Shown piece after piece: positions 54,406 to 63,322 of a stretch of 64,000 nucleotides of DNA; position 1 is the stretch's first letter, and every line of letters begins with the position of its first letter. The notes under the pieces were generated by a model. That model had not been told where the DNA came from, did not search any database, and saw only the letters and a program-made list of their open reading frames with translations. The position numbers and the translations under genes are program-made. Source of the stretch: Chryseobacterium sp. OSA05B (GTDB taxonomy: Bacteria; Bacteroidota; Bacteroidia; Flavobacteriales; Weeksellaceae); contig NZ_JAHXYH010000001.1 in assembly GCF_019970065.1 (NCBI RefSeq), positions 1 through 64,000 on the forward strand, written 5' to 3'.

Positions 54406-54645
54406 ATGAAATTACCAAAGTTTTTATTAGCAGACAATTCGGAATTTCCTGAAGATTTATTCGTAGTTCACACAGAATATCCAAGATTCATCTTAAACGT
54501 TGAGGAAGAAGAAGTTGAGTGGCTAGATGATTTGGAAGGTGACGATGAAGAAACTATGGCAGACGAGGCTACAAAAGTAGTAGAGGCTGCGTTCAAATGG
54601 TGTGATGAAGAGTTGGCTAAGTACGACGAAGAAGAGGAAGAATAA
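54406..54645 (+). CDS. Small acidic protein of unknown function
   Basis: A 79-residue protein with a conserved-looking start (PKFLLADNSEFPEDLFVVHT, YPRFILNV) and an acidic tail (EEEVEWLDDLEGDDEE, KYDEEEEE). It is soluble, without a signal peptide. Similar short proteins recur in Bacteroidota without a function. It has its own -7 box and terminator. Confidence 0.65.
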   Translation: MKLPKFLLADNSEFPEDLFVVHTEYPRFILNVEEEEVEWLDDLEGDDEETMADEATKVVEAAFKWCDEELAKYDEEEEE

Positions 54646-54660
54646 TAACGACCTAAACAT

Positions 54661-54694
54661 AAAAAAAGGAACTCAGATTGAGTTCCTTTTTTAT
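54661..54694. terminator. Bidirectional terminator
   Basis: GGAACTCA and TGAGTTCC form a stem with A and T runs on both sides, between the convergent acidic protein and META domain genes. Confidence 0.9.
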
Positions 54695-54695
54695 T

Positions 54696-55106
54696 TTATT
54701 CAGCTTTGTTGAATTTCAACAGCAGAAGATTGTCTTTATAAAGCTCCAGTGTAGTTCCGGAAATTACATATTTGTTGGCCTTCCCTACCATATCCATAAA
54801 GTTTTGCTCAACACTCATATTGTTACACATCATTTTGGTAGATCCCATCTGTCCTGCAGAGAAATCACCGGTAGAAGGATCTATTTTAGCTGTTCCGAAA
54901 TAGTTGTTGCATCCCCCGTTTCCATTGATCTTTTCCCCTTCGATATTCAGGGTAGGAACCTTACCTTTCACGTTATCTGCCAACGTCCATTTTGTATTTG
55001 CCAATGCAGGCTGAGCCTTTCCTACTTTAGATGCAGAAGCGCTGGACATGGTACCGCACGACGCCAGAATAGCAGTCGCACCTATACTTAAAAAAAGATT
55101 TTTCAT
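54696..55106 (-). CDS. META domain lipoprotein
   Basis: A 136-residue lipoprotein (lipobox ILASC, Cys16). The META domain (about residues 35-136) contains LANTKWTL, EKINGNGGCNNYFG and GSTKMMCNNMSVEQNFMD. These domains are exported and linked to stress or heat-shock responses (HslJ-like); the activity is unknown. It is monocistronic and convergent with the acidic protein gene. Confidence 0.85.
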   Translation of the reverse strand: MKNLFLSIGATAILASCGTMSSASASKVGKAQPALANTKWTLADNVKGKVPTLNIEGEKINGNGGCNNYFGTAKIDPSTGDFSAGQMGSTKMMCNNMSVEQNFMDMVGKANKYVISGTTLELYKDNLLLLKFNKAE

Positions 55107-55260
55107 TTTTTTCTTTTTGAATTACTCAAATTTAAGGAAATTATATTATTTAAACGGGATGCAGGGGATTTTATTACTTTTTAAGACTTCTATTTTAGAA
55201 TTAATTTTAAACAGCAACGCGGCTAAAATTATCACTATAACTTAGCGCATGTTCGTTATT

Positions 55261-55324
55261 TTTTGGCTAAAGCCATTCATATTATGATTATTTTAAAACA
55301 GGCTAAAGTCCGCTACTATTGAAC
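55261..55324. repeat. Interspersed GGCTAAAGCC element, copy 3
   Basis: TTTTGGCTAAAGCC, an AT-rich spacer, then AAAACAGGCTAAAGTCCG and CTATTGAAC repeat the layout of copies 1 and 2. Confidence 0.65.
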
Positions 55325-55437
55325 AGTTTATAGGATATTACTTTTATTCTCTCGCATATCCAGCCAATTGGGGAAATTTTTATTAACCATTCTAAATATC
55401 TGCCTGATCTGTTTAATCTGCGCGAAAAAGGACACAA

Positions 55438-55461
55438 AAAAAACGGGCTTAAGCCCGTTTT
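55438..55461 (-). terminator. Terminator of pheT
   Basis: AAAACGGGCTT and AAGCCCGTTTT form a perfect palindrome 24 nt after the pheT stop codon, with a T run on the minus strand. Confidence 0.85.
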
Positions 55462-55484
55462 AATAATATATTTTTTAATCTAAA

Positions 55485-57887
55485 TTAAGATCTTAATTCT
55501 GCGTTGTATTCTTTCTGGAAAGCTTTGATCAGAGAATCCATAACTTCAGAGATTTCTTTCTCTTCCAGTGTTTTCTCTTCATTCAGAAGCTCAAAGCTCA
55601 TGGCATAAGACTTTTTCCCTTCAGGAAGGTTTTTCCCTTCATAAACGTCGAATAAATTGATGCTTTTGATGAAAGAAGATTTATTCTTTTTAGCAGTCTG
55701 ATACAGATCCTGATAGTTTACATTTTTATCGATCAGCAGGGCAAGGTCTCTTCTGATCTTATTGAATTTAGGAATATCCTTAAATTTAAGTTCATTTTTG
55801 GAACGTAATTCCTGTGCCAGTTCAAGCTCGATTTCTGCGTAGAAACATTCCTGATCGATATCAAAGTCTTTCAGCAATACAGGAGATACTTTTCCGATTC
55901 TTACTAACGTTTTTCCGTCTGCTTCATACGCTAATGAATCTGAGAATCTTTCGTCGTTCAAAGCTACTTCTTTATAAGTGACAGCCAGTTTTTCCAATAA
56001 AACTTTTACATACGCCTTAAGGTTGTAGAAGCTTACTGCAGATTTAGGCTGCAACCAGTTTTCTGCTACATCTCTTCCTGTAACAAGAATCGCCAGCTGC
56101 TTTCTTTCCTCGTATTTATCTTTTTTATGGTAAATTTTTCCGAATTCGAAGAACTTGATATCCTGATTCTTTCTGTTGATGTTGTACACCGCATTTTGAA
56201 GAAGACCTTCCAGTAAAGATTTTCTCATGAATGCAAGGTCACCACTTAACGGGTTCAGTAATTTTACAGCATCGGTTTCATCTTTTACAGATGTCAGTGA
56301 GTTGTTCATCACTTCATTGAATCCAATACTTTGTAAAGTTCTTGCCCAGTTGTTTTCCAGCTCGTCCTGATCGTTGGCGCTCAATTTTACCGGTGTAAAT
56401 GAAATCTTCTGCGGAGCATCGATCTTGTTATATCCGTAAATTCTTAAGATTTCTTCAATCACATCAATTTCTCTTGTTACGTCTGCTCTGTAAGCCGGAA
56501 CAGAAATTTCAAGTCCGTTCTGGATCTCGTTTAAAACCTGGATTTCCAAAGCTTTTAAGATTTCCTTTACTTTCTCTCTGTGGATCTTTGTTCCTAAAAT
56601 CTGCTCAATTTTTGAGAATCTGATGATCACATAATTGTCTTCAATTTTCTTCGGATATTCTTCCAAAAGATCTCCCACTAATTTTCCACCTGCAATTTCC
56701 TGGATCATTTTAATCGCATGTGTGATCGCTGTTCTGGTGATATTCGGGTCTACTCCTCTTTCGAATCTGAAAGAAGCGTCTGTATTTAAACCATGAAACT
56801 TAGCTCCTTTTCTTACGGCAACCGGGTTAAAGTAAGCACTTTCAAGGAAGATGGTTTTCGTTTCATCAGACACTCCTGAATTGGTACCACCGAAAACTCC
56901 GGCAATACACATAGGGTTATCTTTTCCATCTTTGATCATCACCTCAGAGCCATTCAGCGTTCTTTCAACACCATCTAAGGTCGTGAATTTAGTTCCTGCT
57001 TTCACAGTTCCCACTTTCACTTTACTATCGGTGATTTTGTCCGCATCAAATGCGTGAAGAGGCTGTCCGTATCCGTGAAGGATATAATTGGTGATATCTA
57101 CAATATTATTAATCGGGTTTAAACCGATTGCTTTTAATCTGTCTTTTAACCAGGCCGGAGATTCTGCTGCTTTTACGTCTTCAATCACAGCTCCGATGTA
57201 TCTTGGACACAACTCGGCATCCTCAACCTCTAAAGTGAAATTGTGCGAACCTTCGTTATTCAAAGCTTCAGAAGATACTTTTTCGAACGTTGATTTCTGC
57301 TGGTTAGTAGAAAGGAATGCGTGAAGATCTCTTGCAACCCCATAGTGTGACATCGCATCTGTTCTGTTCGGCGTCAAACCGATTTCGATCACTTCATCAT
57401 TCGCCAGTTCAAAATAATCTGCAAAGTTTTTTCCTACTTCATATTTCGTTTCATCCAGCACCATAATTCCTCCGTGGTCTTCGCTAAGGCCAAGTTCGTC
57501 TTCCGCACAGATCATTCCCTGAGAAACCTCGCTTCTGATCTTCGCTTCTTTGATCTCAAAAAAGTTTCCGGTTTTGTCATAGATTTTAGTCCCCACAACA
57601 GCTACAGGTACCGTTTGTCCTGCTTCTACGTTCGGAGCACCGCAAACAATATTCAATATTTTTCCGTTTCCTACGTCAACTGTTGTTTTCTTTAACTTGT
57701 CTGCATTCGGATGTTTTTCGCAGGTCAATACTTTTCCTACGACAATACCTTCCAGGCTGCCTCTTACACTTTCAAATTTTTCTATCCCCTCTACTTCAAG
57801 ACCTATATCTGTAAGGAATTCTCCGATTCTTTCAGTTTTCAGTTCCGTTTTGATAAAGTCTTTCAGCCAGTTGTTTGATATTTTCAT
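55485..57887 (-). CDS. pheT: Phenylalanine-tRNA ligase, beta subunit
   Basis: An 800-residue subunit of the (alpha-beta)2 enzyme that charges tRNA-Phe. An N-terminal tRNA-binding OB domain (about residues 40-150, VGKVLTCEKHPNADKL) is followed by the B3/B4 editing domain, the B5 domain, the core and a C-terminal ferredoxin-fold anticodon-binding domain (about 705-800, FKDIPKFNKIRRDLALLIDK). Full length for the family. pheS is not adjacent in this window, which is normal for many Bacteroidota. Confidence 0.97.
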   Translation of the reverse strand: MKISNNWLKDFIKTELKTERIGEFLTDIGLEVEGIEKFESVRGSLEGIVVGKVLTCEKHPNADKLKKTTVDVGNGKILNIVCGAPNVEAGQTVPVAVVGTKIYDKTGNFFEIKEAKIRSEVSQGMICAEDELGLSEDHGGIMVLDETKYEVGKNFADYFELANDEVIEIGLTPNRTDAMSHYGVARDLHAFLSTNQQKSTFEKVSSEALNNEGSHNFTLEVEDAELCPRYIGAVIEDVKAAESPAWLKDRLKAIGLNPINNIVDITNYILHGYGQPLHAFDADKITDSKVKVGTVKAGTKFTTLDGVERTLNGSEVMIKDGKDNPMCIAGVFGGTNSGVSDETKTIFLESAYFNPVAVRKGAKFHGLNTDASFRFERGVDPNITRTAITHAIKMIQEIAGGKLVGDLLEEYPKKIEDNYVIIRFSKIEQILGTKIHREKVKEILKALEIQVLNEIQNGLEISVPAYRADVTREIDVIEEILRIYGYNKIDAPQKISFTPVKLSANDQDELENNWARTLQSIGFNEVMNNSLTSVKDETDAVKLLNPLSGDLAFMRKSLLEGLLQNAVYNINRKNQDIKFFEFGKIYHKKDKYEERKQLAILVTGRDVAENWLQPKSAVSFYNLKAYVKVLLEKLAVTYKEVALNDERFSDSLAYEADGKTLVRIGKVSPVLLKDFDIDQECFYAEIELELAQELRSKNELKFKDIPKFNKIRRDLALLIDKNVNYQDLYQTAKKNKSSFIKSINLFDVYEGKNLPEGKKSYAMSFELLNEEKTLEEKEISEVMDSLIKAFQKEYNAELRS

Positions 57888-58193
57888 TTGCTCAATCTAT
57901 TTTTATTGGTCAGACACCGGTTTTAGCCTTTTATCTGATCATTTTTAATTTTTTCCAAGGTTAAAAACCTTTTCTTATTTTGAAAATTTATTCGAATTTT
58001 CCGCGCTACAAATGTCGTGTTTTTTTGAGAAACGGCGAAATTTAGAGCTCACTTTAAGAGAATAACTTTTAATTTTTTTTAAATCTTTGTTTGGTCAATT
58101 CGGCTTACTTTTTCAATAAAAATCACAACTATCTGTTAGCATTATGTCACGATTGATCTTCAAAATCATGAACAACATTGTAAAGCAGATCAT
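57888..58193. other. AT-rich spacer
   Basis: No gene, clear repeat or terminator was recognised in these 306 bp upstream of pheT. The pheT promoter must lie here. Confidence 0.5.
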
Positions 58194-59027
58194 TTAGTAT
58201 TCTTTTGAATAGTTTTTTTTCTGAAGCAAATATTCTGCTTTGTCACCTTTACCTGTTCTAAAAAGAGTTTTTACTGTTTCTCTGGGATTATCTTTTTCTG
58301 CTTTTGGCAGATAACACATGAAATGCAAATGAGGACCACTGCTCCAACCTGTATTTCCACTTAATCCAATGCTATCGCCCTTCTTCACATGATCTCCGAT
58401 ATTTACTTTCACCCCATTTTCCTGTAAGTGATAGTACTGAGCAAAGGTTCCGTCTGAATGCATAATCGTAATATAATTGCCCTGATCTGCACAGCTTTTT
58501 GAGGGACAGCCGGTATTGTTATGTTTAACAAGATCGATTACCAGCCCTTCTCTGGAAGCTATAATTTCCGTTCCTTCATGCATCTTGAAATCTAATGAGT
58601 TTTCATTCTGATGAGAAAAAACGCCATTATATCCCTGAAAAATATTAATCGATTTTCCTTTTTTAAATGGCAGGTCATATTGATAGTCCCTGTCGTAATC
58701 TTTCAAAGTAACATCTCCCACATACATCAAATAACCAGGGATCTGTTTTACAGCCCACTTCTTTTTTTTATCCGCAATAACAAAATAGGCTATTCTGTTT
58801 TTCACTGATTTAGCGGGGATAACCTGAGTTATTTTAAAGGTTTCGGGAGTTTTCATATTTTCTAATTCCGGTTGGCCGGAAAAAACAACAGACATAGGAT
58901 AGATCTCCTGGTTGTCAGCATAAAATATCACAGCATCTCCTTTTTTCTCATGATAAATTTTAATATTTTTCTGAGAAAATAAATGGATGAATGATAGTAG
59001 TAAAGTGAATATAAGTATTCTTTTCAT
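58194..59027 (-). CDS. M23 family metallopeptidase
   Basis: A 277-residue exported protein (signal peptide SFIHLFSQ). The C-terminal lysostaphin-type domain (about residues 125-270) has KMHEGTEI, where the first zinc site is H-x-G-x-E rather than the usual H-x-G-x-D, followed by the second motif PHLHF. It may cut peptidoglycan peptides, but the D-to-E change leaves activity uncertain. I start at the ATG ending at 59027, where the signal begins. It lies downstream of dnaN after a terminator. Confidence 0.8.
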   Translation of the reverse strand: MKRILIFTLLLSFIHLFSQKNIKIYHEKKGDAVIFYADNQEIYPMSVVFSGQPELENMKTPETFKITQVIPAKSVKNRIAYFVIADKKKKWAVKQIPGYLMYVGDVTLKDYDRDYQYDLPFKKGKSINIFQGYNGVFSHQNENSLDFKMHEGTEIIASREGLVIDLVKHNNTGCPSKSCADQGNYITIMHSDGTFAQYYHLQENGVKVNIGDHVKKGDSIGLSGNTGWSSGPHLHFMCYLPKAEKDNPRETVKTLFRTGKGDKAEYLLQKKNYSKEY

Positions 59028-59043
59028 GAGATTCAGGTCCATT

Positions 59044-59078
59044 AAAAAAGAGACTGGATTGCCCCCAGCCTCTCTTAA
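59044..59078 (-). terminator. Terminator of dnaN
   Basis: Minus-strand AGAGGCTGG and CCAGTCTCT form a stem around a small loop, followed by a T run. Confidence 0.75.
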
Positions 59079-59095
59079 TTATATATATCATATTA

Positions 59096-60226
59096 TTACA
59101 ATCCGATCACCGGCATTGATAACATCAGGATATTTTCGCTTTCTTCAAGACCGTCAAGAGGTTCAATGATCCCCGGTCTGTTCGGTTGAGACATTTTCAT
59201 GGTGATATCGTCAGAACCTAAAATGGTAAGCATCTCCGTTAAGAACTTAGAGCTGAAACCGATATTAATATCTTCTCCGTTATAGTCGCAAGGGATCTGC
59301 ATATCTGCTTTGTTTGCGTATTCAGTATCTTCTGCGTGAAGGTGAAGAATATTGGCAGACAATTTAAATCTTACCTGGTTGGTAGATTTGTTAGACATGA
59401 TCGATGCTCTTTTAATAGCTCCTAGAAGAAGGTTTCTGTTGATCGTCAGTACGTTTGGATTTTCTTTTGGGATTACAGCGGTATAGTTAGGATATTTCCC
59501 ATCAATCAGTCTGCAGATCCAGATATGTTTTCCAAAAGTAAATTTAGCCATATTCTCGTTGAAGTCGATTTTCACATCTTCATTAGAGCTGGCCAGGATA
59601 TTTTTGAAAATATTCAAAGGTTTTTTAGGCATGATGAATTCCATTGGCTCGGCATTCATCAGGTCTGTTCTTTTATACACAACCAGTCTGTGGGAATCTG
59701 TAGAAACAAAATTGGTTTCATTTTCTCCAAACTGGAACAATACGCCTGTCATTACAGGACGAAGAGAGTCATTACTTGTTGCAAAAAGGGTGTTCGTCAA
59801 CGCTTCAGATAAAACTCCGGCAGGCATTGCTACGCTTTGAGAGGCATCAAATTCCGGAAGTTCAGGATAATCATCTGCATTATCCAGTGCTACGGCGAAA
59901 TTGTCTTTTTCATCTAAAATCTCAAGCTGGCTACCGGTTCCTTCCGCATTATCTTTCACAACGAACGTCAGAGGCTGTTCACCATACGTCTTGATAAAAT
60001 CCTGAAAAATTTTAGCAGGAACGGCAAATTTACCCGAATCGTCAGACTTTACCTCCAAAGAAGTAACAAGAGTAGTCTCGCCATCAGAAGCTGTAATGGT
60101 AACGTTATTTCCGTCTAATTCAAAAAGATAGTTTTCTAAAATCGGTCTCGATTGAGAGCTTGATATTACGCCACTTACAGTTTGCAATGCTTTCTGCAGT
60201 TCACCACTTGAAATAATAAATTTCAT
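59096..60226 (-). CDS. dnaN: DNA polymerase III sliding clamp (beta subunit)
   Basis: A 376-residue clamp that encircles DNA and tethers polymerase III and repair enzymes. It begins MKFIISSGELQKALQTVSGVI in the usual way and has SRPILENYLFE and TDSHRLVVYKR, with the ending NILMLSMPVIGL. dnaA and gyrB are not adjacent. A -7 box (TATATTTG, minus, 60248-60255) lies 21 nt upstream. Confidence 0.97.
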   Translation of the reverse strand: MKFIISSGELQKALQTVSGVISSSQSRPILENYLFELDGNNVTITASDGETTLVTSLEVKSDDSGKFAVPAKIFQDFIKTYGEQPLTFVVKDNAEGTGSQLEILDEKDNFAVALDNADDYPELPEFDASQSVAMPAGVLSEALTNTLFATSNDSLRPVMTGVLFQFGENETNFVSTDSHRLVVYKRTDLMNAEPMEFIMPKKPLNIFKNILASSNEDVKIDFNENMAKFTFGKHIWICRLIDGKYPNYTAVIPKENPNVLTINRNLLLGAIKRASIMSNKSTNQVRFKLSANILHLHAEDTEYANKADMQIPCDYNGEDINIGFSSKFLTEMLTILGSDDITMKMSQPNRPGIIEPLDGLEESENILMLSMPVIGL

Positions 60227-60247
60227 AGATTTAAAAATAAGTTTCTA

Positions 60248-60255
60248 CAAATATA
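60248..60255 (-). promoter_or_regulatory. -7 box of dnaN
   Basis: Minus-strand TATATTTG matches TAnnTTTG. The box sits within a GTTTCTA/TAGAAAC inverted repeat (60241-60267). Confidence 0.5.
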
Positions 60256-60462
60256 ATAAATAGAAACTATAATGAAAAAAATAATCATAGGGAGTTTTTC
60301 ACAAATATCACTAATTGGTTTTCAGACTTGACATTATGCTCAGATTTCTTTCTTCATTAATTTTTAAACAGAAGATTTCAGCACCTGCTTATTGTTTTAG
60401 AGCAGAGTCTATTATTTTAAAAACCTACATTTCATCTTCTGCTTTCATTAAAATACAAATAC

Positions 60463-60470
60463 TATATTTG
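60463..60470 (+). promoter_or_regulatory. -7 box of dgkA
   Basis: TATATTTG matches TAnnTTTG and lies 13 nt before the dgkA ATG. Confidence 0.5.
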
Positions 60471-60483
60471 TGAAAAAGAATCC

Positions 60484-60834
60484 ATGAAAAAACCGTCTGT
60501 TCACAGAAGTTTCATCAACGCTTTCCGCGGCATTTTTCTAATGATCAAAGCGGAAAGAAATTTCCAGATCGAACTGGCCGCCTTTTTCATTAATCTTTTC
60601 CTGATTTTCTATTTTAAACTTTCGGCCATAGATACGGTACTCATTCTCACAGCTTCCTTGGCTGTTTTAAGTGCCGAAATTTTCAATACCGCCATAGAAA
60701 GAATATGTGACATCATCCAGCCTGATTTTGACAAAAGAATCGGCTTTATTAAAGATATTGCTGCGGGAGCTGTTGTATTGATGGTTGTTGCATCAGTTAT
60801 TGTGGGAATTTTTGTGTACTGGAAATATATTTAG
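60484..60834 (+). CDS. dgkA: Diacylglycerol kinase (undecaprenol kinase type)
   Basis: A 116-residue inner-membrane kinase with three membrane helices. ERNFQIELAAFFINL and the hallmark AEIFNTAIERICD are conserved in small prokaryotic diacylglycerol/undecaprenol kinases, which recycle lipid intermediates using ATP. Which lipid it uses cannot be read. It is divergent from dnaN. Its TAG stop codon lies inside the first unit of a TTAGGGA heptad array. Confidence 0.92.
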   Translation: MKKPSVHRSFINAFRGIFLMIKAERNFQIELAAFFINLFLIFYFKLSAIDTVLILTASLAVLSAEIFNTAIERICDIIQPDFDKRIGFIKDIAAGAVVLMVVASVIVGIFVYWKYI

Positions 60835-60886
60835 GGATTAGGGATTAGGGATTAGGGATTAGGGATTAGGGATTAGGGATTAGGGA
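60831..60886. repeat. Heptad repeat, unit TTAGGGA
   Basis: Eight perfect TTAGGGA units. The dgkA TAG stop (60832-60834) is part of the first. The unit is the same as the CCCTAAT array at 15977 read on the other strand. Confidence 0.97.
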
Positions 60887-61262
60887 TTAAAATTAAGCGT
60901 TTGAATGTTCTTAAATATTTAAATGTAAAACGGGCTAAAATACCGGCTCTGTCATGTTAGAAATAGGCTTCACTAGAACTATCGTCATCCTACTGTTACT
61001 CGTTTCCAAACGATTTTTTACTCATCTCCTATCCTACCGTGAGATCCCTTCTGCATGATTATTTTCTTAATTTTTTTTGAATTACATCAATATTTTATTA
61101 TTAGTTAAAAGTATTATTTTGCGGTATTAATTAAACCAAAAATAAAATATCGATAAAATAATTACCAAATAAATACATATTTAAAATAAATTTTACTTTT
61201 CACCGTTACATGATATATGTAAAATCAATACATTTATAAAAACCTAATAATAACTTATACGT
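60835..61262. other. Spacer downstream of dgkA
   Basis: No gene was seen. It starts with the TTAGGGA array and has a partial GGCTAAA element near 60930-60955 (ACGGGCTAAAATACC). A TTACATGATATATGTAA palindrome lies near 61204-61220, upstream of the lipoprotein gene. Confidence 0.5.
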
Positions 61263-61640
61263 ATGAAAAGCAAACTATTCTATGCGATCATGATGGCAGC
61301 ATTTATCTCTTGCAGTACAGAATCCACCGCGGTTGTTACTCCGGGTGATGCCAAAAAGAGCAGGGAGATTACTAATTTTGAAAAATCAATCAAAAGCCTG
61401 AGCCTTCCTCAAAATCTTCCGACTGAGGAGGAAAAAAGAAACCAACAATCACTGGAACTGAGTGACCGTCGTAAAGACATTCTCATTCCATCCGCTTTAG
61501 AGTTAATAAAATCTACCGGTACCTCTGACCAGGAGATCAAAAAAATCACCCAGGGAGACCGTGATAAGATCCTTACGTGGGCTGTAAAAATTTACAACGA
61601 AAAAAATAACAAAACTCCTCAAAAAACTCTAAACGATTAA
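61263..61640 (+). CDS. Lipoprotein of unknown function
   Basis: A 125-residue lipoprotein (lipobox AFISC, Cys17). The mature part is helical and charged (REITNFEKSIKSLSLPQNLP). It ends 2 nt before the next secreted protein gene, so the two are cotranscribed and likely act together at the envelope. No family is recognised. Confidence 0.65.
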   Translation: MKSKLFYAIMMAAFISCSTESTAVVTPGDAKKSREITNFEKSIKSLSLPQNLPTEEEKRNQQSLELSDRRKDILIPSALELIKSTGTSDQEIKKITQGDRDKILTWAVKIYNEKNNKTPQKTLND

Positions 61641-61642
61641 TT

Positions 61643-62188
61643 ATGAAAAAGATATTCACCATTCTTCTCGGTCTAAGTATCGCATCTTCTGCTTTTGCAC
61701 AAGACGGTTCTGGAAATTTACATGTATTTAATGATGATTCTTACCACAGCTTAAATTTACACTATACCATATTTACCGTAAACCCTTCCCAATGTGGTGA
61801 TGGGTATCAGGCTTTAGGCCCCAGTATACCGCTGCCTCCGGGCGTGATTGCCGATTATACTACCTTTTTAAAATCATCTTCTTTTGCATCGTCACCGCAT
61901 CCTTATCCTATTGACAGTTATTGGTACAACAACACAATAGTTCCAGCTACATCTATCAGTCCTGCAGCAGCTAATGCTCAGCGATGGAGTTATATGAAAT
62001 TTGAACTTAAAGACCCTAGTAATCCCGGACAAATGAATCCTACTCTGGGAGGATCTGTAGGGTTTTATCAGACTTGTACGGGTATCCCTAATTATATAAC
62101 CGGAACCAGTACACTGAATGGGATCAACTATGCATTTAAAGCAGAAGCTGTGACCTTCGGAGGAGATTTATGGATCAATGTCTGGTAA
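61643..62188 (+). CDS. Secreted protein of unknown function
   Basis: A 181-residue protein with a signal peptide (SSAFAQ). The mature part is Ser/Pro/Asn/Tyr-rich with two Cys (PSQCGDGYQ and YQTCTGIP) that could form a disulfide. It ends in GGDLWINVW, without a T9SS tail. Paired with the upstream lipoprotein gene. It resembles small secreted Chryseobacterium proteins without a known role. Confidence 0.6.
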   Translation: MKKIFTILLGLSIASSAFAQDGSGNLHVFNDDSYHSLNLHYTIFTVNPSQCGDGYQALGPSIPLPPGVIADYTTFLKSSSFASSPHPYPIDSYWYNNTIVPATSISPAAANAQRWSYMKFELKDPSNPGQMNPTLGGSVGFYQTCTGIPNYITGTSTLNGINYAFKAEAVTFGGDLWINVW

Positions 62189-62207
62189 TCAGGTATTGAC
62201 AATCAAC

Positions 62208-62236
62208 AAAAAAACGGGTCAAAGCCCGTTTTTTCT
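62208..62236. terminator. Bidirectional terminator
   Basis: AACGGG and CCCGTT form a stem around TCAAAG with A and T runs on both sides, between convergent genes. Confidence 0.85.
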
Positions 62237-62255
62237 TTATTAGTTAGGTTTAAAA

Positions 62256-62588
62256 TCATTTTCCTACATACATAAATCCTTTCTTTCCCGATTTAAAAGC
62301 CGTTTCAATCCTTTTATAATCATCCACTTCATATTCATCAGCCTGAAGGATTTCCTCTTCCGTCACTTCGAAAAGCATTCCTTCCACTTCATCACCACTG
62401 TTTCCGGAAAGTTCCAGGATCGGATGGTATTTCTGATTGCTTTTGCGCAACACTTCGGGATCGGTAATTTCTACCATTTTCATTGTATAGCCTATCAGGG
62501 TATCTTTTTCACCTTCAAGAATTCTTCCGAATGTTTCAATTTGCACCTGCTCTTTCTGCAGGGTTCCGTAAGAAAATAAATGCACCAT
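62256..62588 (-). CDS. Gamma-glutamylcyclotransferase/AIG2-like protein
   Basis: A 110-residue GGCT-fold protein. The N-terminal LFSYGTLQKEQ forms the substrate loop and VEGMLFEVTEEEILQADEYE carries the acidic residues of the family. It may act on gamma-glutamyl amines or peptides; the substrate is unknown. Its ATG shares one base with the stop of the SGNH hydrolase gene upstream, so they are translated in sequence. Confidence 0.82.
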   Translation of the reverse strand: MVHLFSYGTLQKEQVQIETFGRILEGEKDTLIGYTMKMVEITDPEVLRKSNQKYHPILELSGNSGDEVEGMLFEVTEEEILQADEYEVDDYKRIETAFKSGKKGFMYVGK

Positions 62589-63214
62589 TATAAATATTTT
62601 TCAATGATTGGTATTGCGGTTTCAGCCATTATGCCGTAGCCTTTTTCATTGGGATGAACTCCGTCTGCAGAAAGCAGAATTTCTTTATCTTCTGCCCATG
62701 CAGCATAAAAATCAATATAATATAAAGCGCTTTCAGTGGCTATATCTTTAAGGATTTGATTATAAACTAATACATCTCCGTTGATCCGTAATTTTCCCGT
62801 TGCAGATTCTACTCCATCTATCTTTTCAGAAAATGGAAGAATACTCACCAGATAAATGTCCCCGGAATAGTGTTTTGCATGCTGAATTGCTGTTTTGATA
62901 TTATCCCTGAACTGATCAGGACTCACCATCTGACTTCCATCCTTTAGAGCAAGGTCATTGGCACCGTACCCGATAAAAACAATATTTCCTTCTGCAGAAT
63001 TTCTGGCAGCCAGTTCATGAGGCATTCTTTTCAGTAAGCCTTCTGTGGTTTCACCGCCTATTCCAAGATTGAAAAGAATCAGTTCATTTTTTCCTTCATG
63101 AAACTGCTGCAAGGCATATCTTTTCAGAATATCTACCCATCCGCCGAATACTCCGTCGTATTCTCCATAAGTAATGCTGTCGCCAAAGAACAGCCCGTAA
63201 ATCATTTTTTTCAT
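62588..63214 (-). CDS. SGNH/GDSL hydrolase
   Basis: A 208-residue esterase or lipase-like enzyme with the GDS motif (FFGDSITYGE, Ser13), a Gly block (GIGGETTEG), GANDLA with the oxyanion Asn, and the catalytic Asp/His in DGVHPNEKG. There is no signal peptide, so it is cytosolic. The first codon may be MKKM or the second Met (ATG ending at 63205). 7-bp repeats occupy the upstream spacer. Confidence 0.85.
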   Translation of the reverse strand: MKKMIYGLFFGDSITYGEYDGVFGGWVDILKRYALQQFHEGKNELILFNLGIGGETTEGLLKRMPHELAARNSAEGNIVFIGYGANDLALKDGSQMVSPDQFRDNIKTAIQHAKHYSGDIYLVSILPFSEKIDGVESATGKLRINGDVLVYNQILKDIATESALYYIDFYAAWAEDKEILLSADGVHPNEKGYGIMAETAIPIIEKYL

Positions 63215-63222
63215 TTTTAAAA

Positions 63223-63257
63223 TTAGATGTTAGATATTAGAAATTAGATGTTAGTAC
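63223..63257. repeat. Degenerate heptad tract, unit TTAGATG
   Basis: Five 7-mers (TTAGATG, TTAGATA, TTAGAAA, TTAGATG, TTAGTAC) lie just upstream of the SGNH hydrolase gene. Confidence 0.8.
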
Positions 63258-63265
63258 TGTTGACC

Positions 63266-63314
63266 ATAACTCATAACTCATAACTCATAACTCATCACTC
63301 ATCACTCATCATTC
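63266..63314. repeat. Heptad repeat, unit ATAACTC
   Basis: Four perfect ATAACTC units are followed by ATCACTC, ATCACTC and ATCATTC. With the adjacent TTAGATG tract, almost the whole spacer between the SGNH and barstar-like genes is 7-bp repeat. Confidence 0.92.
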
Positions 63315-63322
63315 GTCCAATA

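Larger units (their letters stand above)
55107..55484. other. Spacer with palindromic element and terminator
   Basis: No gene was seen. It contains GGCTAAAGCC element copy 3 (55261-55324) and the pheT terminator (55438-55461). Confidence 0.6.

Noticed and set aside
60831-60886. Telomere-like TTAGGG sequence
   Set aside because: The unit is TTAGGGA in a short array within a chromosome, without any telomere-related structure.
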